A model generated the notes under the pieces. The model did not search any database and was not told the DNA's origin. It saw only the letters and a program-made list of their open reading frames with translations. A DNA stretch of 64,000 nucleotides, from the NCBI GenBank assembly GCA_023374025.1, contig SIJG01000072.1, positions 6,037 through 70,036 of the forward strand, in the 5' to 3' direction. Made by a program: the position numbers and the translations under genes. How positions within the stretch are numbered: the first letter of the stretch is position 1; every line of letters starts with the position of its first letter. This DNA is from Heterodera schachtii. Its lineage: Eukaryota > Nematoda > Chromadorea > Rhabditida > Heteroderidae. Of the stretch, positions 45,751-57,900 are shown one piece after another.

Positions 45751-46301
45751 TAGAGACGGGGTGCGGGATCTTGCGGGGTTTCAGTCCGTAATCCCGCATT
45801 TTTTGGAAAATGCGGGATTAATCGCGCCGGATCCGGTCCCGCAAAAAATTATGAATTCCATCCTGCAGCGCAGGCCCGTAACCAGAAAAAAATTTCGGGA
45901 GGGGCAAACCGAAGAGCTTTTTTTTTTTTTTTTGCTCTTCAGCCAAAATTTTTTTTATCTTTCCAGTCCTTTTCAAATTCTCAGCGCCTTAGAGCAAAAA
46001 AGGGAATTTTTAGCCATCTTTCTCCATAAATGGACTATTTTTTGCCTTTTTTTGGTTAAAATTGCACAAAAAAAGGCAAAAATGGGGTTCCGGCGGTGCC
46101 GATAGGCGCCGCCGGGAAAATTTTTGAATTTTTATTCATTTAGTTAAGAAAATTGGCTAAAAATTTTTTAAAAATTGCCAGTTTTTACTGGAAAATTTTT
46201 TCATTTTTCATTTCGGGGGGGGGGCAACTGCCCCCCCTTGCCCCCCCCTGGTTACGGGCCTGCTGCAGCGGGACCTGCAAATTTGAATTTTCCGGGCTCT
46301 A
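45751..46301. mobile_element. TAGAGAC-type hAT-like element carrying a nested MITE
   Basis: Ends TAGAGACGGG and CCGGGCTCTA with GCGGGATCTTGCGGGG-type interior, a relative of 3833-4517. Flanks GATTCAAC and ATTTCAAC are a decayed 8-bp duplication. The element at 45871-46262 is inserted in it. Confidence 0.65.
45871..46262. mobile_element. hAT-like MITE with GC hairpin core
   Basis: 392 bp, perfect 15-bp inverted repeats CAGGCCCGTAACCAG / CTGGTTACGGGCCTG, 8-bp target duplication CTGCAGCG at 45863-45870 and 46263-46270. It contains the hairpin core (46085-46121) and C/G tracts next to the right end. This is the best complete example of the family whose core is scattered through the window. Confidence 0.93.
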
Positions 46302-46329
46302 ATTTCAACTCCAATTATATTATTATTAT

Positions 46330-46951
46330 CAGGGCTCCCAGATCTGAGGCTTTAGCCTCTTTTGTGGTTTTTTTGATTGGTCAATGAGGCTAAATTTTCA
46401 AAATGAGGCTTTGTGTGGTTTTTTGAGAAATTTTGAGGGTTTTTGAGGCTTTTGGGGAAAATCGTCAATCTTTAAATTTTATAATTAATTTAATAAATTG
46501 GCATAATGTTTGTCAATCATTTAATAATTTGGGTTTTTAAAAAGCGTCAAAACGAAAATCTCACCCAAATTTTCCAAAAAATTTTGTTAAATTTTCCATA
46601 TAAACCAGAAAATAACCAAATTTTTTCCGAAAATTCACAAAATTAAGAACAATTATGGTCAAAATTCTTAATTTTTTCCCCCGGCGGCGCCTATCGGCAC
46701 CGCCGGCCCCCTTGTTCCCCCCAAAAGTTTTTTGGAAAAAGCGCCGCAAAAAAAAAAAATCGACTTCGATTTTTCATGCTTAGAATTTCATAAAATGCTT
46801 ATTTCTAGCAATAAATTGAAAATATATATATAACATTCGAACATTTTAAACATTTTTTGAAAAAATTTGCAAAAATGAGGCTTTTTGACCCAAAATGAGG
46901 CTTTTTTGCATGCCAAATGAGGCTTTTGAAAATTTTAATCTGGGAGCCCTG
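46330..46951. mobile_element. hAT-like element (CAGGGCTCCCAGAT termini)
   Basis: 622 bp, inverted ends CAGGGCTCCCAGAT / ATCTGGGAGCCCTG, 8-bp flanks ATTATTAT on both sides (46322-46329, 46952-46959; low-complexity, so weaker evidence). The interior has GAGGCTTTT words and another hairpin core at 46676-46711. Confidence 0.85.
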
Positions 46952-47065
46952 ATTATTATTATTATTATTAAAAAAGATGAAATAAAATCTAATAAATCAT
47001 TTAAATTGGAAGTGAGTCAAACATTAATAATTTCTTTTAACAAATAAATGTTGGGAAAAATGGTA

Positions 47066-47161
47066 GACCTGGAAGGGAATCGAACCCCCGTCCGGCCTCT
47101 GCTGGTGCGGCCATCGGCTTCCCATTCAAGCCAGTGCTCTTACCGTCTAAGCTACCTAGTC
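47066..47161 (-). tRNA. tRNA-like gene or pseudogene with enlarged internal region
   Basis: The minus strand reads GACTAGGTAGCTTAGACGG (acceptor strand and A box) ... GGGGGTTCGATTCCC (T arm/B box) AGGTC. The acceptor strands pair in six of seven positions. The middle is about 20 bases longer than a class I tRNA and holds GGCTT/AAGCC and GGCC/GGCC helices, so it is an intron, a long variable arm or a degenerate copy. I cannot name the anticodon. Confidence 0.4.
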
Positions 47162-47404
47162 AAACTAGAACTCAATCTTAATTTTTAAATTTGAAAGAAT
47201 TCCATAAAAAAATTATGGCAAAAATTATGCCTTTTTTAAATTGAATTTGGAACAAAAATGGTAAGCAAAATGCGTTTAAAATTTATTCAAAAAAATGAAA
47301 AAAAAAAAAAGAAATTAAACGATGGCAAATGCAACGGATGTTTTTTTGGCAATCGTAAAGAATGGGGGTCCCTAATTTAACTTCTTTATTTTGGGTTCAA
47401 AACC

Positions 47405-47757
47405 AGTTTCCGGGGGTTTTCGAGGGTGCTGATTACGAATTTGAACTCGAATTTGCCCAATTCCGAATCCCGGACCCGAATTCGAACAAAAAAGTTTGAG
47501 ATTTTTTTCTTCAAAATAGTCGTTAAAATCGGTCTAAATTTGGCGTAAATTGCATATTTTTTATACAATTATAGTTGAAGCATTATTTTGTATCAAAATA
47601 AATAGTTGTTAAATGAATTCAAAGCTTTTAATCAGAAAAATGTACCTTTGGAAAAAATTTAAACTTTTTTGTTCGAATTCGGGTCCGGGGTTCGGAATTG
47701 GGCAATTCCGAGTTCAGTTTCGTGATCAGCGCCCTCGAAAACCCCCAAATACTCATT
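47405..47757. repeat. Large foldback of the GATCACGAATCCGG family
   Basis: GTTTCCGGGGGTTTTCGAGG ... CCCGGACCCGAATTCGAAC recurs inverted at 47665-47757 (GTTCGAATTCGGGTCCGGG ... CCTCGAAAACCCCC). About 90-bp arms around an AT-rich centre. Confidence 0.8.
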
Positions 47758-47846
47758 TTGAGCTAAAATAAAAAATAATAATTTTAAATTTGGGACCCTC
47801 ATTCTTTACGATTGCCGTTTTTTTTTTATGTAAATCTTCCAAATTT

Positions 47847-49859
47847 TCATGTAATTTTTGTGTAAATGACGCGCGTGTGCTCCATGTATCCAACTCTTGG
47901 ATGTGTTGCGGTTCGCATTTCGAGCACTTGTTCCATGTAAGTGTCGTCATGTTTAATGAATGTTCTGCGAAGCTAAACAAATCAAAAAATTTTTTTTGGA
48001 GATTTTAAAAAATTCTTAAAATTTTTTTTTTGGCACAACGGCGGGCAAAACATTTTGACATAGCATTGCAATTTTGGCCTCCCATTAAAAAAAAAAAAGA
48101 AGATTTGTATTGGTGGTTCACAATCAGTGGTTTTTGTAAAATAATAAAGGGAAAAAGGGCGCAGGTTCGAATCCGCTCCGTGACATTAATAATTAATTTT
48201 TTATCCTAAACTTTAAAAAAGCTAAAGTTTTTCCCAACCAAATTGGACATTTTTGGCATCAGTCGAAAGCTCCTGGAAAGGAGAAGCTTTTGTTAAGCAA
48301 ATGTTAAAACATTTTTATGCATAGGTCCGTCTTTAAATTTGTAAAAATGCGTTTTCGAGTCGGGTTTTCCTCTACCGGATAGCCAAAGGAATTTTTTTTT
48401 TTTTGAAAAACTAAGTCCCCCTCCCCCTCACACATACATCCTCAACCGGGAGATCTCTTGAAAATGAAATGCGTCCAATGTCCTTTAATGTCAACACCAT
48501 TTTGTTGCTTTTCACTTCGCCCACTTCGTACGTGGTGAACCCTGTGGTGAAAAAGAGGGGGCAAAAAAATTTGAAAAATTTTTTTAAATTTTTTTTTTAC
48601 CATTATTCCCGGCTGTCATCAATGTTGCATTCCCGTTGTTCTCCACCGTGATGTAGCCCCATTCGTCATGGAAATGATCTTTGGTTGAATGGGACCAGGC
48701 ACGGGCACTAACAAAAAAGCAAAAAATGAGTGATTTTACAAAAAATCAAAACTAGTCGCTGAAAATAAGTCAAGAGTTGCATTGATCAGTTTTGGATTGA
48801 TCAGTCAAGATGGAGCTTTTTTCATATTCCAAGACTGATAAGTATCGTTTTTTGATCAGAACGTGTTCAACTGACATATTTTGTTTTGCCCGGTCCTTGT
48901 ACAAGACTAATCCTATCATAAGTGATCAGACGTCTTGGATTATTTATCAAGTCCAACAATGATGAGACTGATTAGATCATGGTATGATCTGACATATTGG
49001 TTCATTTTATCAAGTCCAGTAAAGAGACTGATCATGCCATAGTGTGATCTGACCAATTCGAATAATGATCAGACTGATCAATCATGTCATTGTGTGATCA
49101 ATGTTTTCAGACACATTGATTCGTCTGATCAAATCCAATAATGCTGATCAATTTTTTGTTGAACACTGATCAGTAATATATCTTTGGCTTGATTGGGTCT
49201 TGTCCAATTATTCCTGATCATTCCATTCACACATTTTTTCCCACCTCCAGTTTAAAAATTGAACGCCAGATGTTCGCGCAAGCGGTGCTTCCGCAACAAT
49301 AAGCTCTTCGCCAAATGTCATTGTTGGAATACTTGGCCAAAACACTTTGCCAGAAAATTCGGACCTCCATTTGCCTGCAGAAAATTTTATTATCGGAAAT
49401 TATTGAAACAGAAAGTTTATTAGACCAATCCCTGAGCAAAACCATATTTTATAAAATTATAAATTAAAAATGTATTTTATAAAAATATTAACCTATGCCG
49501 TTAACTAATAAAAAAAAATCAAACTTGAAACTTTTCAAAAAAATATAAAATTTTTTGTAAGAAAATTCAAAAAAATTTTTGAAACATTTTTCAGCGATTT
49601 TTGAAAAAAATTTAGTAGTTCATAATAAAATTTTGAAAAAAATATTTTCTAAATTTTTCTTTAAAAAATTTTTTAAGATTTTTTGAAAATTTTCTATACC
49701 CCCCCCGTCACAAGACGAAAACTTACCAATAATCCAGGACAATTTTTTGTTGTTTTGACTGAGTTCAGCATTTGATGACCGTGTACAAAATGAAGTGATT
49801 ATCATTAAAAGGGGCAAACAAAACAATTTTTGGCACATAAAATGCCATCGAATGTCCAT
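47847..49859 (-). CDS. Nitrobindin-like (THAP4 C-terminal-type) beta-barrel protein with signal peptide
   Basis: Five exons (49727-49859, 49245-49374, 48601-48707, 48447-48541, 47847-47972) join in phase to 196 residues ending in TGA. The N-terminus MDIRWHFMCQKLFCLPLL with following IITSFCTRSSNA looks like a signal peptide. The mature part matches the heme-binding beta-barrel family of THAP4/nitrobindin: WIIGKWRSEFSGKVFWPSIP (family pattern WxxGxWRxE-G), MTFGEELIV, ARAWSHSTKDHFHDEWGYI, TLMTAGNNGFTTYEVGEV, LTLKDIGRISFSRDLP and MEQVLEMRTATHP. The family binds heme b through a C-terminal-half histidine; the histidine in TATHP is a candidate, by analogy only. All splice sites are GT-AG with good consensus. 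No THAP zinc finger is present. Secretion is inferred from the leader; target and ligand are unknown. Length is normal for a single barrel plus leader. Confidence 0.85.
48108..48380 (+). mobile_element. tRNA-derived SINE-like element, with body
   Basis: Head TCAGTGGTTTTTGTAAAATA ... GCAGGTTCGAATCCGC, then CAACCAAATTGGACATTTTT and ATCAGTCGAAAGCTCCTGG and AGGAGAAGCTTTTGTTAAGC. It lies in the 3' intron of the nitrobindin-like gene, antisense to it. Confidence 0.7.
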
Positions 49860-51429
49860 TATTTTGACAAATGCCTGATAATAAAGATTACGCCCTGAAT
49901 TTTAATTAAATGTTAAAATTTTTTTTATTGATTTTTTTTTTGGTTTTTTTTTGTTTATTTTTATTTTCAAGAAAAATGCTAATCAAAGTCATTTCAGCTT
50001 TTCTCAAAAATTTTTGAAAATTTGATTTTTTTTTAATGGTGGGAAAGAATTTAAATCCATGTGTCCTCCCTAAATTATGTGTAATCTCAAAATTTACACA
50101 TCCCGAAACCGGGGGGAGGATGGAAATTTTTGGGGAAGGCACTGTCGGAGACATGTCGGGTTGGGGAATTCCCCGAAAAATGCCAAAAAAAAAAATCCGG
50201 GGGAAATTAGGGTCTAACCCTATTTTAGAAATGAAAATTTTCACCGAGGCATAAATATTTATTTAAAAACAACACGAATTTGTTAGGGGGGGGCGGTAAG
50301 GGGAGACGGAGGAGATTCAATGACCATGGGCAAATCCAGCGGATGCCGCCAAAGTTGGCGCCGTCCGGCGCCGATCCGACCGGTGGTGACTACTAATTCG
50401 TGCCGCCTCCGGCGCTAGAAGAGAGCATAGACACAGACACAGAGAGAAATCATTTGCGGATTGATTTTCCAGGATTGAGGCGGATGACGGCGGATTAATT
50501 GAATGGGGAGATAGAATAAAGGAGGGGTGTGTTTGTAAATTGAAACCGGATTTTTAATGAATGAATCAGCTGGCTGGCGGGGGGGTTTGAAAGTGGAAAT
50601 TCAACAAAGGCGGAAAAAGCCCGTCATACAAAAGTTTTACAGACGGTAGGTAGTTGGTGCGCTAGGAAATTTTGTAAATAGCCCCAAAACGGGTTTTTCA
50701 AAAAAAATGACAGCTCGTTTCCCTCCTCCCCGTATCAGTTCCAATCAGTTGCCCCGTTTCGCCCCATCTCCAAAATTAAAAAAATCCAAACAGAAATTTT
50801 CAAAAAAAAATTTTCGGGGGGGGGGGGGGGAAACAGGTCTCTCATCCGTTTTGGAGTACAACAGAGGACATTCGCAATTCCTCGCATCGGGTCGAGGCTT
50901 AACCCAAGTTCAAAAAACCGAAAACAAAAAGCACACGAAAAATCAGTCAGAGAAAATGTTGGAGGGGTGGGGTTTAAAAGGAGGCAAAATTCCCAAAATT
51001 CCTTTCCAAAACGACCATTTGCACATTAAACAAACAAATTCTGTTTGGGGCTCTCCCCTCCCCACCACAACAACAATAATAGTAATAAAATAATAGCAAT
51101 TTATTATTTAATATTGGAACGTTTGATCGGTTTTGGGGGGGCGGAGGGTGCGCGACGGACCCGGGGGAGGGGGGGGGGGGCGGCGGAAAGACTGGATCGG
51201 ATGGGGGGGGGGCACAGTCAAATGAATAATTTGCGCTTTCTTTTTGGTCTTTTCCCCCTTTCCATCCGCCCAAAACCACCACAGAGCATTGTGCAGCGCC
51301 GCTACACTCTGCTGCTGATGATGATGATCAAACAATAAAAATGAGTGATTGATCATTATCACAAAATTGAGGGCGAGGGGAGCAATCAATGTGCCGACCC
51401 GATCAGTGATCAGATCACTCAAAGAACTG

Positions 51430-51551
51430 CAGAGAGAGAGAGAGAGAGAGGGGGGGGGGAGAGAAGAGAAAGAGAGTTAGAGAGAGAGAGAGAGGAGAGA
51501 GGGAAAGAGAGAGGAGAGAGAGAGAGAGGAGAGAGAGAGGAGAGAGAGAGG

Positions 51552-51587
<36 letters not shown>

Positions 51588-51682
51588 GAGGAGAGAGAGG
51601 GGGGGGGGGAGAGAAGAGAAAGAGAGCTAGAGCGAGAGGGGGGGGGGAGAGAAGAGAAAGAGAGCTAGAGAGAGAGAGGAGA

Positions 51683-51757
<75 letters not shown>

Positions 51758-51785
51758 GGGAGGGAAAGAGAGAGAGCTAGAGGAG
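51430..51785. repeat. GA microsatellite cluster
   Basis: Long GAGAGA runs broken by G-tracts. Open frames across it are artefacts of the repeat. Confidence 0.97.
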
Positions 51786-54700
51786 TGAGGAAAATTCTCC
51801 GATCATTTTTTTCAAATATACAGAAATATGCAAGAGAAGGAATTTTTTTTTTGCGGGTGGTTTTTTTTTTTTGCTTTCTTCTGGCCATAAAATTTTAGAA
51901 AGTTATGTATTAAAAAATTTTGACATTTTAAGATTTAAGGCTACCTTGTGATATCAAAAATCAAAATTTTTTAATTTTTTTTTTTTTACTCTTGAGCAAA
52001 TTAAGAATAATTTTTCGTCAAAATTAATTTTCCGTTTGATCAGGTTTTTTGAGTAACGACCCAAAACCCAGTCCCTCCTTGCTCGCTTGGCTATCGGTTT
52101 TGCAATTAAAAAACCATAAATTAATTAGAAAATTTTTTTTTTTGGATATTAATTACCCTCTCCCCCTCCCCCGACTCAGAGAGACGGCGCCGTTCCACTA
52201 ATTTCCCCTCCCTCCCCCGGGGGGGCAAAAAAATAAAATTGCGAAGGACTTTTGTGCTTCTGCTGTTGGTGAGACTGATTTTGCTCACAATCAACAACAA
52301 CAACAACAATAATAACAACAGCGAGGATCACAACAACCAAATTGCGCCCGATTTTTCTGGTGAACAAAGAATTTTTTTGTTTTTTTTTTGATCAAATTGT
52401 CACGTCATGGGCAATTTGAACACCGAAGTGAAACAGGGGGCAAAAAAACTGAGTAAAATTTAAAAAAACGGGAAAATCTTTGGTTATTCATGGGTTTTTT
52501 ATGTGGTACCCCCAGAATTAAGTGGCTCAAAAATTTTTTTAAAGTTACAACCACATCCAATGAAATGGGCCCATGTCATTTAAAAAGAAAAATGGTTTTT
52601 AACGAAAAGTTTTTGTAAAAAAAAAATGAAAAAATAAAATAAGTTTTTCTTCATTTTAACTTTTGAATATGAAAAATGGAATATATTTTTTTTTTGGAAA
52701 ATTACATTAATTTTGTCATTAAGGTAAAATACAAAAAGGATTATCAATTGAATATTTAATTGCGCATTTCTGAGATTAATTGGTTAGTTTATGAAATATT
52801 CAAAAATTTTCAATTTTTTTTAAATCGCTAATTTTTTAAAATTTTTTCAGGGGGGGGGGAAGAGTTGCTCCCGATTTATATGCCATGCATTTAACTTACC
52901 TTTCTCGGTAATCAACAAAAACAAATTTTATTCCCAAAAATTGAAGAAGCCGACAAAACGGATTTAACCAATCACTTTTTATCACCGATATAAATGTTTA
53001 TTTATCAAAAAGCGTGATGAAAACACCAAAAAATGAAGCAATAAAAAAAATCGGCCAAATGATTTTGAACAAAGATTAACTGCTGATCATTTGATTAAAA
53101 AATGGAAATTTCTCATTTAATTTTTTTGAGTGTAAAAAGTGTTAATTGACTGTGTCTGACTGATGATTAGAATCTTTCATGACGGTTGTAATTAGATGGA
53201 AAAGCGAATCGTTTAAATTACAAGCATAAAAATTTTGAAAAAAAAATAATAATTACAGTAACCAAAAATTGAAAAAATATATGTATGTATAAAATGATAA
53301 ATGGTAATGGTATATATAAATTTAAATTTATTTTAAAATGGTAATTTGAGAGAGAGCGAAAAAAAGCCATAGAAATATTCGCCAACAATTCACAGAACAG
53401 ACAAAACAGAAGAAAGCTCAATATGGAGGGGCGCGAGGAGAGAATTGTGTGTGAATGATTTTGATTACAAAAGAAATGAGTACAGTATACGTGTGCAAGA
53501 CAGGAAAACAGTTACAGTAGCAAGCCTCTCGACCTCGGTGAAATGAAAGAGAGAATAATGGCCCGGAATTAGGTATTTTGCCAGAATACCTGGCCCGGGA
53601 ACTTCTCAAATGACTAATTTGGGTGCAAGTTTGTTGAAATTTGAAATTTGGGTGCAAATTTTGTTTGCCAAAAAAGAAAAAGCAGGAATTTGTAGCCGTT
53701 TTTCGCAACAAAAAAAAAAAAAAACATAATTTATGCCATTTTGCGGCAAATTTTCAAAATCTACGTGTGCCCTTAGGCGCCGCCGGAAATTTTTTTTTTT
53801 TTGAAATTTTAATGCATTGGGTAAGAAATTTTTTCAATCCCGTGAGGGAGGGGGAGGGAATGCCACCCCTGGCTACGTGCCTAGTGCTAGGCATCTCCGA
53901 GTAAGTCTTAAAGGAAATTGGAGCAAAAATTAACCACTGCCGCGTGTTACAGAGGCCTGCTTATATCAGGGACGGTTCCAGGATTTCGGGCTTTGGGGGG
54001 GGGGGGGGAACCTCCCCCGGGCGACGACCTTTTTTTTTCTTTTTCTTTTTTTGAAAATTTAGCGAATTTTCTGGAAAATTTGGGTGAGAGGCTAGGTCTG
54101 GGGGGGGGGGGGGGTACCACCAAGAAAAATCTAAATTTTCAGCAAAAATACTATTTTTTCCTTAAAAATTTCGGGTGATTGCCGAAAAAATTGGTGCGCT
54201 CGAGAGCGAAAATGAATGAAAACTCAAGAGTCGAGAAGCAGTAAGAATATGAATTTCACAAATTTCAGGCAACAGGAAAGAATGGAAATGGCAAGCGAAA
54301 AATGATCAATTCAAAATTGAAGGAGCAAAAAGTGGAAAAAAGCAAGCAATTGAAAAACCGAATAATACCGACAAAGACACAAAAAATCAGTTTACGTACA
54401 TGAAATTTTGATCAAAAAAAAAAGAAGCATTTTCATTGAGTGAGTGAGTATAACAGAATGTATGTGTATATTAATTGATCAGTTAAGTTGAGTCGAAAAA
54501 ACAAAAAGGAATTTTACGACGCTCCCCACGAGGTACGGTAATATATCCAATACAGAATTTGTCGGATTATATCAAAAGCTTCAAAGAAATTTTGTAGGAT
54601 TTCAGGGTATTTGAAATTCTTTAAAAAAAGATCCTACCTAATTTGAGTAGTGGTTATATGCCAATTTTCTGCTGGTGTATCCAAAATTGAAATCCTACAA

Positions 54701-54901
54701 TAATAATAATCCATCCCATGCTTGGTATACTGTAACGCAAAAGGAAAAGATCCTGGATTTGAGGATGTCTTCCTATGTATGGTGAGGGGGTCATCGTCAT
54801 CATCACAAAAAGCCAAAAAATCGATCGATTTCATGATTACCAGCAGGAAACGCGCTGATCAGTCGCAGTCAATCGATCGATTGCATGCTGTTCCGGGCTG
54901 A

Positions 54902-57900
54902 TCAGAGCACTTCGTTGAACACGCACAACAGCGTTTGGCGAAGTGCCTCAAACTGATCAGCGTCCCCCTGCACGTGGGAGAACGAAGCGCGCGAAATGTT
55001 CGGCGATTGGTCCATGCGGAACAGGCACAGCTCCAAAATGGTGGCGCTGGACAACGGTGTTGGGGTGGGAGAAGACGGATTTTGTTGTTGTTGTTGTTGT
55101 TGTTGTAGTTGGTGTTCGCCATGTGGCGGCGCCGGAGGCGAAGGCGGCGGTGCCACCCGAACGCGGATGGCATTCACTGCAAAATTTGTGATCAATAATT
55201 TAATTTAATTGTATTTTTATTGCGTCTCTGAAAAAGGTTATACGGCGCGAGGGCGGCGCCAATTTAATAAAAAAAAAAATTTCTTAAAAAATTCAAAAAA
55301 ATATTTAAACGATTTTTGGAAAAATTTTCAAAAACCCAGGAATTCATCACAAAGTTTTGAAAAAATCGCTAAAAAATTTATCAGAAATTTTTTCTTGGAA
55401 TTTTTATAAAAATTGTAAAATTTTTGTAAGTAAATCTCTGTTTTGAAAATAAAGCTTGTCAATCTCTTGGATTGATACAATCTGACTACTAAAAAAAAAA
55501 GTTAAAGCTCCTCGTCCTGCTGGACTGGGGCAGGTATCGTAGGGAATACAAATTTTATTGCTCAATGGCATACATGGACAAGGGGGGGGGGGTCAAAAAT
55601 TTGCCTTTACGAAATACGAAATACCCCCCCCCCCCCCACCCCACCTCGGAGGCCAAAATTTTTACGAAATTGCCTCGGACCCCCGTATGATTTACGAAAT
55701 TGACCCCCCCCCCCCCTTGACCCCCCCTTGTCCACCTATGCTCAATGCAATTCGGTTTTTCAATTTTTGAGAAATTTTTTCCCTTTGAGGGGGAAGGGGT
55801 ATTCAAAATCTGGCACCATTCCAGGTGCCGTCCCCGCACCCAAGAGCCATTTAGGCATTCTTTTGCCATTCTTTTCTTTTTTTGCCCACCATTTTCGGCA
55901 GTTGCGCCCCCCATTTGGTCCGGCGTCAATGTTGTACACAACAGATCGTCGGACTGCAATTCGCACAACAATTTGTGCGCGTCGACCACCCGTTGGAGGC
56001 GTTCAAGCGCTGTCCGAATGCTGACCGGAATGTACACAAATTTCAACAACGTTGGGGGCGGCGGCAGCTTTAATTGTAATAAAAATTAACAATAGTGATA
56101 GAGTTGCCGAAGGATGCACCTTCTATTTTGGCATTTTTCAGTTTTTGAGCAACTATTTCGGCAATTTTTAACACCTATTTATTAAAGAGAGAGAGAGGAG
56201 ATAAAGAGAGGGAGAGAGAGAGATAGAGAAAGAGAGAGAGAGGAGATAAAGAAAGAGAGAGAGAGAGAGCGAGAGATAGAGAGGGAGAGAAGGAGAGACA
56301 GAGGGAGAGAGAGAGAGAGGGGAAATAAAGAGAGAGAGAGAGAGGGAGAGAGAGGAGAGAAAGAGAGAGAGAGAGAGAGGAGATAAAGAAAGAGAGAGAG
56401 AGAGGAGATAAAGAGAGAGAGAAGAGATAAAGAGAGAGAGAGAGAGAGAGGTAGAGAGAGGGAGATAGAGATAGAGAGCCGCATGTCAGGAAGAACTCAC
56501 TCCTGCCGGGTCATCAATATTAGTTGTTGGATGAACACCAGACGGGGTAGTGGTGCTGAACCCGCACACCGTGGCCGGCCGTTGGTGTGGCAATGACTGG
56601 CTTAAGTTGTTGTTATTGTTGCTGTTGTAGTTGTTGATGCTCGTGTTCTCCACTACCTTTACAAAATTTTAATCAATTTTTACGATTTATAAGACCAAAT
56701 TTTGGACTCCAAAATGTCGAAGAATTTCTACAGAACCCTTAAGAGCTCGGCTTGGACCTGGGCCCAGGTCTGGCTTTTTCATAGACCTGGATTTTCTTGG
56801 ATTTGGTCCAGGTAATCCAAGTCCAGGGTTCAGGTAAATGTGAAAAACCCAGGACCAGGTCCAAGTTAGGCACGAAAAACCTGGTATTTCCTGAATAATA
56901 TTTTAGAAGTGTTGTTTCAAGTGGGTGGTGAGTGTTTAATTTTAAAGTTATCAAAAATCCAGGCACAGGCCTGGGTCCAGGCAGGCCTCGATGAGCCTGG
57001 GTTCTTCCTGGACCTTCCAAACCCAGGCCGACATGGAATCTTTTTTCAAAAAATCAATTAATTCTACAGTAATCCTCCAAAACAGTATCAACATCGACCG
57101 ACCATTTCATCATCTTCGTTCTCATTGATTTGCTGGTGTTGTTGCTGGTGTTGTTCCAATATTGCGGAAAGCAACTGTTGATGCTGATGACGGTCATACG
57201 GTGTGGTGGCGGCGATTACGGTAGCGGCAACACCTCCGCCAAACATACTGTGCCGGTTGTTCTCGTCCGTGATGCTAATTGTCGGCGCGCCCCGGGGCAA
57301 CAGTTGTGCAGAAGCACCCACTGCAGCAGCAGCGGCGGCAGCTATCGTATTCGCCGATACAGTAGCCGATGAGAGTTGATGATGGTTGTGGTGGTGGTGT
57401 TGTGGGGTACTGTCGCTTAATGACGGTGGTGAGCCTTCCTTGGTGCTGGTGCTGCTTGCTGCACACAACTTTTGGAACTCATGCTGAAGCTGTTGCACAA
57501 CATTGGACACGCCGGCAGCAACCGAAGCGGCTGACGACTCAGACGGAGGGCAGGAGGAGGAGGGATTTGTCTTGAAAAAATTTAGAAATTGAAATCAGAT
57601 CACCTGGCCCAAAATTGGGGAGAGACTCCTTCGCATCGGTGGGGGGGGGGGGGGGAGGGGAGAGTGACAAAAGACCCACAGACAAATGACCATACCGACA
57701 AAGGGGATGGCCCACGGACAAAGGACCCACAGACAAATGACCACACCGACAAAGGGGATGGCCCACGGACAAAGGACCCACAGACAAATGACCACACCGA
57801 CAAAGGGGATGGCACACGGACAAAGGACCCACAGACAAATGACCACACCGACAAAGGGGATGGCCCACGGACAAAGGACCCACAGACAAATGACCACACC

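Noticed and set aside
51345..51888. Long frames over the GA microsatellite (also 39526-39865, 56182-56484)
   Set aside because: Simple-sequence artefacts.
52140..52370. Possible hydrophobic leader followed by an Asn- or Gln-rich stretch, readable on either strand
   Set aside because: No ATG in the useful frame on either strand and no linked exon; CAA/TTG repeats give such frames by chance.
54634..54834. Minus-strand 66-codon frame ending near a GTAGG donor
   Set aside because: Lies just downstream of the large gene's stop codon, no partner exon in phase, atypical composition; more likely 3' UTR or intergenic.
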